This document shows positions 55,435 through 64,000 of a DNA stretch of 64,000 bases, piece after piece. Location: assembly GCA_963555705.1 (NCBI GenBank), contig CAUVWQ010000019.1, positions 1 to 64,000 of the forward strand, given 5' to 3'. The notes under the pieces were generated by a model. It did not search any database. It had not been told where the DNA came from and saw only the letters and a program-made list of their open reading frames with translations. The translations under genes were made by a program, and so were the position numbers. Numbering within the stretch: position 1 is the first letter of the stretch; every line of letters begins with the position of its first letter. The stretch is from Ligustrum vulgare (lineage: Eukaryota; Streptophyta; Magnoliopsida; Lamiales; Oleaceae).

Positions 55435-58400
55435 TTGGTTAAGAATTTGAGAAAGTTTCGTAGTTTTGATCAAGTGAAGAGTCATTTGATTCGTCGTGAG
55501 TTTAAAGAAGGTTATACACAATGGATATGGCATGGTGAGAGTATGCTTCCCAGGACGAGCACTGGTGACGATGTTGGTGATCAGCAGCAGAATAATTCAA
55601 GCAATATTTGTGAGAATGATTTGGAAAATGACGAGAATGATATGATAGATGAAATGATATGTGATATACAAGGGGAATACATTGAAAAACCTCATGTATT
55701 AGATAACTTGTTCAACGAGTCTGAGTAGCCTTTGTTTTCTGGTTGTAATAAATTCACTAAATTGTCTGCTGTACTAAAATTGTATAACTTGAAAGCAAGC
55801 AATAGGTGGAGTGATAAAAGTTTTAAGGAATTATTGGGACTGTTACTAGAGATGCTTCCGGAAGATAACGAACTTCCTAGTTCAATTTACGAGGCAAAGA
55901 AATTGTTGTGCCCGATGGGTATGGAGATTGAGAGGATACATGGATGTCCAAATGATTGTATACTGTATCGAAATGATTACAAGGACTTCCGTCTATGTCC
56001 AAAGTGTGGGGCATCACGATATAAACGGAAGAACGTGAATGATAATTGTGGTGATAAGAAAAGCCCTCCGGAAAAGGTGTTATGGTATTTACCTGTAATA
56101 CCAAGATTTAAACGTTTGTTTGCCAATGCAAAGGATGCAAAGAACTTGCGGTGGCATCCCGCCGGGAGAAAAGAAGATGGAAAACTAAGACACGTGGCTG
56201 ATTCTCCTCAATGGAGGAATATTAATAGGTTGTTTCCCGAGTTTGGGGGCGAAGATAGAAATCTTAGGCTGGGACTATGTACAGATGGGATGAACCCACA
56301 CGATAATATGAGTAGTCGACATAGCACTTGGCCGGTTCTTTTGACTATTTACAATCTTCCTCCTTGGTTATGTATGAAGCGCAAGTATATCATGTTATCT
56401 TTGTTAATATCATGGCCCAAACAACCGGGTAATGACATAGATGTTTATCTAGCCCCACTAATTGAAGATTTAAAACTATTGTGGGATGAAGGCGTGTCTA
56501 TGTTTGATGCATATACTTAGACGAATTTCACCTTACGTGCTATGATATTTTGCACCGTAAATGATTTTCAAGCTTATGGTAACTTGTCGGGTTATACTAA
56601 CAAAGGACCTAAAGCATGTCCCATTTGTAAAGAAGACATGATTGATCTTTGGTTGAAAAACTGCAAGAAAAATGTCTTCATGAGTCATAGAAGATTTCTC
56701 CCTATTGACCACCCTTATCGCAAGAAAAAAAAGCCATTCAATGGAAAAATCGAGGCTCGAACAGCTCGCTTACCATTAACAGGAGGTGAGGTATATGAAC
56801 GAGTTAAAAATTTTGATGTTTCATTTGGAAAAACTTTTAAGCCTCCTCAGAAGAGTCTTTGGAAGAAAAGGTCCATATTCTGGGATCTACCTTATCGGCA
56901 ACACTTATCTGTAAGGCATTGTCTTGATGTAATGCACGTGGAGAAAAATGTTTGTGATAGCATCATTGAGACATTGTTGAACATTCTAGGAAAGACGAAA
57001 GATGGTATTAAAGTCAGGAAGGACATGGTAGAAATGGGGATAAGGGATCAATTAGCACCGCAAGAGTCGGAAAAGCTTACTTATTTACCCCCAGCTTGCT
57101 ATACTTTATCGAGAAAAGAGAAAACAAGTTTTTGTGAGTGCCTGCATACTATTAAGGTTCCATCTGGGTACTCATCAAACATTAAAAGTCTTGTCTCGAT
57201 GAAGGACTTAAAATTGGTTGGTATGAAGTCTCATGATTGTCATGTCGTAATGCAACAATTGTTACCAATTGCAATTCGAGGCATTTTCCCAAAACATGTT
57301 AGACAAGTTATTATAAACCTTTGTTTTTTCTTCAATGCAATTTGCAGCAAAGTTATTGATCCGGAGGAGTTGGATAATTTGCAGGCCGATATTGTTATCA
57401 CTCTATGTCAATTTGAAATGTATTTTCCGCCATCATTTTTTGACGTTATGGTGCACTTACTTGTTCACTTGGTGAGAGAAATTAAGATTTGTGGTCCAGT
57501 ATTCTTGAGGTATATGTATCCATTTGAGAGATACATGGGTATATTGAAAGGATATGTGAGAAATCTATTTCGACCTGAAGGTAGTATCATTGAAGGTTAT
57601 GCTGCTGAGGAGGCTATTGAATTTTGTACTGATTACTTGGATGACGTTGAGACTATTGGTGTTCCTAAATCTCAGCATGATGGAAGACTTGAAGGTAAAG
57701 GTACTATTGGATGCAAGTCAATCGTCCCCAATGTTGAATTGCAATATAAAGCACACCTCCTTGTATTACAACACCTTCCTGAAGTTCATCCATATTTGGA
57801 CGAGCATATGTCCATCATAAGGCAGCAGAATCCTCAAAACTTGAAAGGTGGGTAACTAATGAACATAATGGTTCATTTGCAAAATGGTTCAAAGATAAAG
57901 TCATGAAAGATTTGTCACAAACACCGAATAACATTGTTGAAACGGTAAAGTGGTTAGCTTACGGTCCTACCACGATTGTGAGGTCATATGAAGCATAGAA
58001 CATTAATGGGTATACGTTTTACACTAAACGTCAAGATGATAAGAGTGCGGTGCAAAACAGTGGAGTGACACAAGTAGCACTATCAAGAGATTTTTCAAAT
58101 GCTAAAGATACCATGCCAGTAGATGCCTCGATGTCCTATTATGGTATCATTGAAGATATTTGGGAACTTGATTATAGGGAGTTCAAGTTTCCTCTCTTCC
58201 AATGTAAATGGGTTGATAACCGACGGGGTGTTCGGGTGGATGAATTAGGATTCACTATGGTGGATTTCAGCCGGTTGGGTTATCTAGACGAGCCATTCAT
58301 ACTTGCATCACAAGCCAAACATGTATTTTATGTTCTTGATCCTGTCAATACTAAGTGGTCAGTCGTCCTTCAAGGAAAGAGATGCATTGTTGGGATTGGT

Positions 58401-58556
58401 GATGTAGTAGATGAAGAAGATTATGATCACTTTGATGAAACCCCTCCATTTTCTATCGGTATACAACGGAGTGCAACTTTAGGGGAAGATAACATTGAAT
58501 CAAATTATATGCGTTGGGATCATGAAGAAGGATTATGGATTGATCGTCGTTCCTGA
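55435..58556 (+). pseudogene. TNP2-type CACTA transposase (copy 2), start lost, multiple lesions
   Basis: This is near-identical to 6881-9997 with the same domain order (transposase-associated remnant, TNP2 core with LCTDGMNPHDN, DUF4218, DUF4216). The first 134 nt of coding sequence and part of the leader intron are deleted. Stops occur at 55726 (TAG for Lys), 56518 (TAG for Gln) and 57996 (TAG for Tyr), and one base is missing near 57834. The segment from 56542 to 57834 is open and spans the frame broken in copy 1 at 8000-8242, so the two copies are damaged at different positions. It cannot make a full transposase. Confidence 0.93.
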
Positions 58557-58721
58557 TTATTAATTGTATGAGTTTATTTATACAGTCTTTGCTTATAACT
58601 TTCTTTTATTTTTCATATATGCTCTATACACTGTTAATAATTTCTTTTTTCGTTTTGATAACAATAATTTATTAATACGTTGTTATATGTGCAAGTACGT
58701 TAAAATTAGTCTCAATATAAT

Positions 58722-58940
58722 GGCCGAGTCTTCATCATCTTCAGATGATCATTGTGCTACCAGCACCAAAAGGACTAGAGGGCCAACAATGTGTAAGAAC
58801 ATGAAGAAGGACGGTGAAGTGAATGTCATCGAGTTCGATGACAAACATAGGCCAATCGGACTAGGCAAGGGGGACTTCAAACACTATGTCGGGTGTTTGG
58901 CCCGTATTCACGTTGACATTAACATCAGTGATTGGCACAA
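58722..58940 (+). pseudogene. First exon of the second CACTA gene, truncated
   Basis: It starts with ATG at 58719-58721 region (MAESSSSSDDHC) and matches 10139-10356 up to ISDWH, then the element switches to unrelated 3'-terminal sequence. The acceptor-like CAG upstream in copy 1 reads CAA here. The ORF that appears to run from 58564 to 59070 is therefore a chimera of leader, exon and terminal repeat. Confidence 0.8.
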
Positions 58941-59072
58941 TGGGCCGGCTCTACTAGTGTCGGTTCTTCCTACCGACGCTTTTTATGAATTTTTATTTAC
59001 AATTTTGCCACCGCTTTTTTTTAGGCGTCGTTTTTCTCATATGTTATTTTTTTATGTAATTTTGTACTAGTG
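58941..59072 (+). repeat. Replacement 3' end of element 2
   Basis: It contains GTGTCGGTTC, ACCGACGCTTTTTA and TAGGCGTCG and ends GTACTAGTG. It matches 15035-15151 of the short derivative better than the 3' end of element 1. The word CTACTAGTGTCGGTTC at 58950 marks the join. Confidence 0.75.
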
Positions 59073-59680
59073 TATAATCACATTTAACATAATTATATAA
59101 GCAATTATCAATATTTAAAAATAATTAAGTTTTTCCACTCACAGTCTATGTACGTGACAACTAATTAGGTTGATAAGCTGTCCCAACCGATTTCTTACCT
59201 CCTGAAAATGATATAATATCTAAATCAATGACTAACCATATCAACTACATCAATAATTTAAGAAGACAATAATAAAGTATAATCTTTTCATTTTTAAGAA
59301 AATTCCCTTTTGATAAAGTGAATTTAAACTAATAATCTAACAACCCTAAATTTTTACAAAACTTTGAAACAAATAAATTATCACTTACCTTTCAAGATCG
59401 ACTAATAAAAACTTAATAATATAAACCACGTCGTCGATGGCGCCTAATTTTCCTTTTTCCCTTTTTTCTCGATTTTCTCTCTATCTCGTTTTCTCTCTAT
59501 CTATACATGTGTAAATTTGTGTTTGTGTGTGTAAAGTGAATGAAATCAATTGATAGAATTTGATATAAATCTCTTTGGAAGCCACCGCCTGACTCATTTT
59601 GTTTGCTTCCTCTTTTCTTCTTCTTTTTTTTAATCTAAAGCTTGACTAAGGAGTAGAAGTCAGTTGACTGAGGCATTACA
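59073..59680. other. Unassigned AT-rich spacer
   Basis: No gene is seen. A CT-rich stretch at 59450-59500 and a GT run near 59520 are present. Confidence 0.45.
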
Positions 59681-61200
59681 AAACTCACCCCTTCAAAGAC
59701 TTTCGTCCTCGAAATTCGAACTACTAAGAACCAAAGAGATGAGGATACTGAGAACGCATCTGATCTTCACTTTCCTATGTTTCCTCTTCTATCGAATGAA
59801 TTTTCCGTAGGACTTTGACTAATGGAATAGTCCTACTACGCAACACTTGTCCCTTTCTATCCAATATCTGAACTAGTTCTTCTTCATAAGTAAGATTCTC
59901 TTTCAATTTCACTGGTTGTGATTCCAAAACATGTGACGGGTCTGGAATATACTTACGAAGCATAGAAACATGAAACACATCGTGAATCCTTGACAACTTG
60001 ATAGGCAAAGCTAATCGATAAGCAATTGGACCAATATGCTCAACAATCTCGTAAGGGCCTATGTATCGAGGACTCAACTTTCCCCTTCTACCAAATCTGA
60101 TAACACCCTTTCAGAGCGATAATTGTAGGAACACTCTATCCCCAACTTCAAATTCAAGATTTCTTCTTCGTTTATCAGCATAGTTCTTTTGCCTGTCTTG
60201 AGTTGTCTTAAGCTTTTCTTTGATTATTTTTACTTTCTAGGAAGCAATCTAAATAAATTCTGGACCCAACAATTTTCTCTTGTCGACTTCACCCCCAACA
60301 AACTGGATTTCTGCATCTTCTACCATACAGTTCTTCAAAAGGAGCCATTTCTATACTTGAGTGATAATTGTTATTATAAGTAAACTTCATTAAAGATAAA
60401 TTAGTATCCCAATTCCCTTTAAACTGCACCACACAAGCTCGCAACATGTCTTCCAAAGTCTGTATAGTCCCTTCTGATTGACCATCTATCTGGGGATGAA
60501 AAGATGTACTTAAATGTAGCTTAGTACCCACAACTTTTTGTAAACTAGGCCAAAATTTAGAAGTAAAACAAGAATCCCCATCTGAAACAATAGATATTGG
60601 TCCTCTATATAAGCTGACAACCTCATCAACATATATTTTTGCCAATCTGTCTAGTGAATAAGTAACTTTAATACGCAAAAATCTAGCAGTCTTCGTTAAT
60701 CTGTCAAAAATGATCCAAACATCATCTTGACCACTCCGTGTACGAGGAATTCCAAATAAGAAACCCATAGTGATATGCTCCCACTTCCATTCAGGAATAG
60801 GCAATGTTTATAGTAACCCAGCTATTTTTTGACGATCTGGCTTTACTTGTTGGCAAATAAGACATTTGGATACAAATTCAGCTATTTCTCTCTTCATTCC
60901 AGGCTACCAATAATGTTGTTTGAGTACGCGATACATTTTAGTACTACCAGGATGCATTGCATAAGCTGAACTATGTGTTTCTTCTAGGATCTCTCTTTTT
61001 AACTTTGAATCATCAGGAACACATAATCTTCTTCCAATAACCAAAGCTCCATCGCCTCGAATGGTATAATCTATATGCTTACCATTACTAATTTCCTCCT
61101 TCAATTTACTCAATGTCGTATCTTGAGTCTAAGCTTCGATAACCGTGTCAATCAAGGTAGGTCTTACTTGGAAATTAGTAAACAATGATCCCAACCTAGT
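59681..61200 (-). pseudogene. Ty3/gypsy (chromovirus-like) integrase region
   Basis: Reading down the minus strand: an HHCC-type zinc-binding start (EETHSSAYAMHPGSTKMY, 60904-61113), a stop where Trp is expected at about 60903, the integrase core (60289-60804; FDRLTK around the first Asp, SDGDSCFTSKFW around the second, DGQSEGTIQTLEDM at the Glu), and a C-terminal region (59775-60077; SPRYIGPYEIVEHIGPIAYR, VFHVSMLRKYIPDPSHV). These are hallmarks of Tekay/Del-like gypsy pol. Several stops and frame changes separate the pieces; gag, protease and reverse transcriptase are absent. It abuts the DUF724 relic at about 61200. Confidence 0.9.
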
Positions 61201-61202
61201 AC

Positions 61203-61365
61203 TTCAGGAATGACTTTCATGGAGCGCTGCCATTTCCTCATTATGCACTGAGTCCTTCATCCCAGACATCTCAACTTCACTTGTTTGAGAATCCACTTCA
61301 TTTTCTGTACAATCTATTGTGACAAAGGATTTTGAAGAAAGCACCAATAATGTCACGGGTGATTT
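61203..61365 (-). pseudogene. Second DUF724 gene fragment
   Basis: It matches 480-675 (for example TTTTCTGTACAATCTATTGT and GACAAAGGATTTTGAAGAAA). The minus-strand peptide includes SSKSFVTIDCTENEVDSQTS. The DUF724 core present in copy 1 is missing; the gypsy relic begins where it should be. Confidence 0.65.
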
Positions 61366-61487
61366 TGAAGGTTTAGCTAGCGCGCCTTTATTCTAAAAAC
61401 TCCATTTTGTTGCAAGGAGCTTAACTTGTATCATCGATTTTGAATCCTGCTGTAATTATGTTTGTAGTAGGGGACTTGGATCGTTAA

Positions 61488-61871
61488 GAGCATCTCCAAT
61501 GCTTCACACACTGTTGGCTATAAACTGTGTGTGAGATGTAGACACAAAAATTCGTGGATCCTACTTTAATATCTCTTTTTCCCTCTCTCTCTTTCACATT
61601 CTCCCTCTTTTTCTCCACTTTTAACACATTCCAACCCAACACTCTCCATAATCACACATCCTTTTTCACAGCCTCCACTACTTTTTTATTAGTTTTTTTG
61701 AAATTGTGTGTGTGTGTCTCTCTCTCTCTCTCTCTTCTTTTCTCCTTTTCCTGCTCTCTTTTCTACTTTAAACATCTACATCCGCTCCACAATTTAAATT
61801 TAAAATAATATATCTATCTCTTTCTCTCTTCTAATCCACACCCCCAATCCATAGCCCCATTGGGGATGCTC
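61488..61871. mobile_element. Tourist-like MITE, 384 bp
   Basis: Termini GAGCATCTCCAATG and CATTGGGGATGCTC are flanked by TAA (61485-61487, 61872-61874). The terminus matches the 502-bp MITE at 39691. The interior is CT-rich; its ORF is low complexity. Confidence 0.9.
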
Positions 61872-61946
61872 TAATGACAATCCTGTGTAAGAGTATATCT
61901 TCAGGTGTTTAGTAAGACACACCAGGTGAACTGGTTTACTTCTGTC

Positions 61947-62537
61947 GTTTCAAATTGTAAGACCTTATTCCTGGGTAATTACTGTTTTTCGTTTTAACAC
62001 AAACTCCAAAAAACTTTATATACCACCATCTAAACCAAAAAAATCGTATTTTTAGATATTTGTGAGTTTCGGTGTTTTGTTTATTTTTTTATCGTACGAT
62101 ATCCAAGAAAAAAAAAATTAAACCCCATACGTCGAAGTGATATTCCTTATTAGTTTTCAGGGAAATTAAGTGATTTTCAGCTATTTTTATGTTCGTCTTC
62201 CATCACCTTTATAATGTACACTAATTGGTTCAACATTGAGTATAGAAAATAAAAATAAAATTTCAAATTTTTTTTTTTTTTTTGTGTGTGTGTGGGGGGG
62301 GGGGGGGGTAGGGGTTCAAGTAATCAAATATTCAAGAAATTAGGTGATATTGGGTCGGGCTTTTTTTTCCATAAGGTATATGAAAAAAATTAAACTCCAG
62401 ATTTTGTTATATTTCTAATCAGTTGTTGGGGAAATTGGGTGATTTTAGTTTTGTTTATGTTTCTTCCATCTCCTCTATAATATGTACTATCATTGATTCA
62501 ACATTGTGCAAATCTCGAGCAATCATTATTAACAATA
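61947..62537. repeat. Degenerate repeat unit, copy 6
   Basis: It is colinear with 693-1255 through all four landmark blocks, and like copy 1 lies beside a DUF724 fragment. A G run lies at about 62292-62308. It is interrupted at 62538 by a Helitron end. Confidence 0.75.
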
Positions 62538-62597
62538 CTAGTTAAGCTCGTGCGATGCACGAGTAGTTGCTATAATTACGTATCTAATAGTATTTTG
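62538..62597 (-). mobile_element. Helitron 3' end (same family as 44683-46029)
   Basis: On the minus strand it shows hairpin CTCGTGCATCGCACGAG, a short spacer, terminal CTAG and T in the host. It matches 44686-44735 closely. The rest of the Helitron is cut by the CACTA terminus at 62598. Confidence 0.75.
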
Positions 62598-64000
62598 CAC
62601 TACAAGAAAATTAAGTTTATCTTACAAAATTTCCGGATACAAAATGAAATTTGTATGCAAAGTCTACTTTTTCCTACAAAACGAATTTTTGTATAGATAA
62701 GAATTTGGCTCAAAAAATTTTTATACTTAAACTACAAATTTTCTGCATACAAATATAATTTGTATGCATAGTCTATTTTTCCCTACAAAACGAGATTTTG
62801 TATGGATAAAAATTTGGCTCCAAAAATATTACACTTAGATAACAAATTTTCCACCTATAAAATTAAATTTGTAGGCAAAATTTTATTTTTCTCACAAAAA
62901 TTATTTTTTGTAGGACTACATTGCAATTTACTAAAAATTGAAAACAAAACCTACACTGTCACGATCGAACGCAACACGCCTTCCTCAAATCAAATCCTCT
63001 CCAACCTCTCTCACAGGACCTCTCCTGCCGCTCCCATTCGTCGTCGACCGCCGCCACCACCACCACCACCGCGGTACTAACCTCTCCCCCTTCCCCTCTT
63101 CCCTCCCTCACACACACCCGCCACACGGCACACGCACACACCCGTAAGCACGCAGTCACGTACACATTGCAAGCACGCTCGATTTTTCCTAGTTTTATTT
63201 TTAACTTTGTTGTGTAATCATATATCTTAAAACAGAGTAAGGCGGAATGTACTGTTCATTTGACGTCACCATCGCGTCATCCAAAACGACGTCGTTCCCC
63301 CACTTCATTAAACCATGCCGTTCGCTGTGTTCTCACTCCATACCGCTTCATTTTTCCTTCCTCCCCTCAGACTTCGACCTCCAACTTTCCGTCTTTGCTA
63401 AGGTTTTTGTGGGTAATGATTTTTCCAGTTCAAAAAATTATTCGATCCTAACTTCATATATTCTTCTATTGGTGCTAGGGGATAATTATTGATTTCCTTG
63501 CTTTTGACGGTTCTGTGAGATTTCTGTGGCTAGGGTTTTGGTGAGATTCTTTGGTTGAAAAAAAGAAAAAAAGAATCTTTGATCTCATTTGAGAAACTCC
63601 TTTTGCTTTTGTTGAGAATAATTATTGATTTCTTTGTTCCTACAGATTTTGTGACATTTCTGCCATTGGGGTTTCGGTGATTGTTGATTTCCCTGTTTCG
63701 AAATTCTTCTTTGTTCAAACATTTTTATTCCTTAAGACCCACTCTGTTAAGTTATTATTGTGGGTTCAAATTGAAGAGTTGTTATTTATTATTTCTCTAT
63801 GCCGGTTTCTTCTCCTTGCTGGACGATTTATTTCTCTTATTAATTTGAACTCATAGATCTACATTTACAGATTTCGACAATGATAATTGTATGGTTCTTT
63901 TTAATGTGTTATTGTGACTGCAGCTAATTGCGAAGATAATGGAATTTTCTCAGTTATTAAGAATCCAACTGGACCCTTTAAAGGGGTACCTTTGTCGTGT
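62598..64000 (+). mobile_element. CACTA 5' end, continues past the window
   Basis: CACTACAAGAAAATTAAG starts the element. Repeats of ACAAATTTGTATGCA / CTACAAAA type follow (62620-62930), then a GC-rich leader (62960-63180) with a GTAAGC donor at 63142, then a leader intron-like stretch. A candidate ATG with an open frame lies at about 63940 (MEFSQLL). The product cannot be judged from what is present. Confidence 0.6.

Larger units (their letters stand above)
46252..59072 (+). mobile_element. CACTA transposon, element 2, split by an LTR element
   Basis: It starts CACTAGTACAAAAAGGC, as element 1 does, and ends TTTTGTACTAGTG. Without the 8.1-kb LTR insertion it is about 4.7 kb. It holds the GTCGGTTT subterminal array (46290-46560), a TATA-type promoter, CT-rich leader, leader intron, a damaged transposase and only the first exon of the second gene. 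At 58941 it jumps to a different 3' end, most like that of the element at 14239-15151. Flanking trinucleotides (ATG, TAT) do not match, so the 3' end or its flank was rearranged after insertion. Confidence 0.85.

Noticed and set aside
58564..59070. 168-codon ORF starting MYEFIYTVFAYN
   Set aside because: It joins leader/intron, the second gene's first exon and CACTA terminal repeats; not a real protein.

Overview
This 64-kb window looks like repeat-rich nuclear DNA from a flowering plant, probably a eudicot. It is AT-rich and has no bacterial-style operons. It holds plant CACTA (En/Spm) transposons, Ty1/copia and Ty3/gypsy pieces, Tourist-like MITEs, Helitron ends and relics of a plant DUF724 gene. 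Species cannot be read from it. I saw no intact host protein-coding gene and no rRNA, tRNA or CRISPR array. Almost every long ORF belongs to a transposable element and carries lesions.

Layout. At 0.1-0.7 kb is a minus-strand DUF724 fragment. From 0.7 to 5.4 kb run degenerate copies of a host-like repeat unit, one interrupted by a CACTA terminus. An 8.7-kb CACTA element (5443-14169, TSD CGT) carries a TNP2-type transposase pseudogene and a multi-exon second gene ending in a ULP1-like protease domain. A 0.9-kb CACTA derivative (14239-15151) and a 3.8-kb derivative (15379-19164, TSD ATT) follow. From 19.2 to 29.6 kb lie another repeat-unit copy, copia and gypsy relics, and an old LTR containing a 1.4-kb solo LTR. 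At 29.6-32.2 kb is a further unit copy that serves as an empty-site reference for the three CACTA insertions. A 4.3-kb CACTA derivative (32169-36478, TSD CCA) comes next, then a decayed copia element with MITE and TIR insertions (36.8-41.5 kb), a CACTA end at 41657, and a Helitron (44683-46029). A second transposase-bearing CACTA (46252-59072) is split by a young 8.1-kb non-coding LTR element (46731-54830, TSD CCACC). The right end holds a gypsy pol relic, a second DUF724 fragment with repeat unit and MITE, a Helitron 3' end, and a CACTA 5' end running off the window.

How the parts relate. The two transposase CACTA copies are near-identical but broken in different places. Copy 1 keeps its start codon but lacks the TATA segment and has a frameshift and a stop. 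Copy 2 keeps the TATA segment but lost the start region and has three stops, a frameshift and the LTR insertion. The smaller CACTA derivatives have no transposase and would need one supplied in trans. Target-site duplications and the paralogous empty site give a relative order of insertions.

The most interesting unexplained signal is a conserved hairpin-forming motif of about 60 nt. It recurs in introns of CACTA elements with different termini, in the non-coding LTR element, and in flanking sequence. Statements of similarity are by eye; no alignment program was run.
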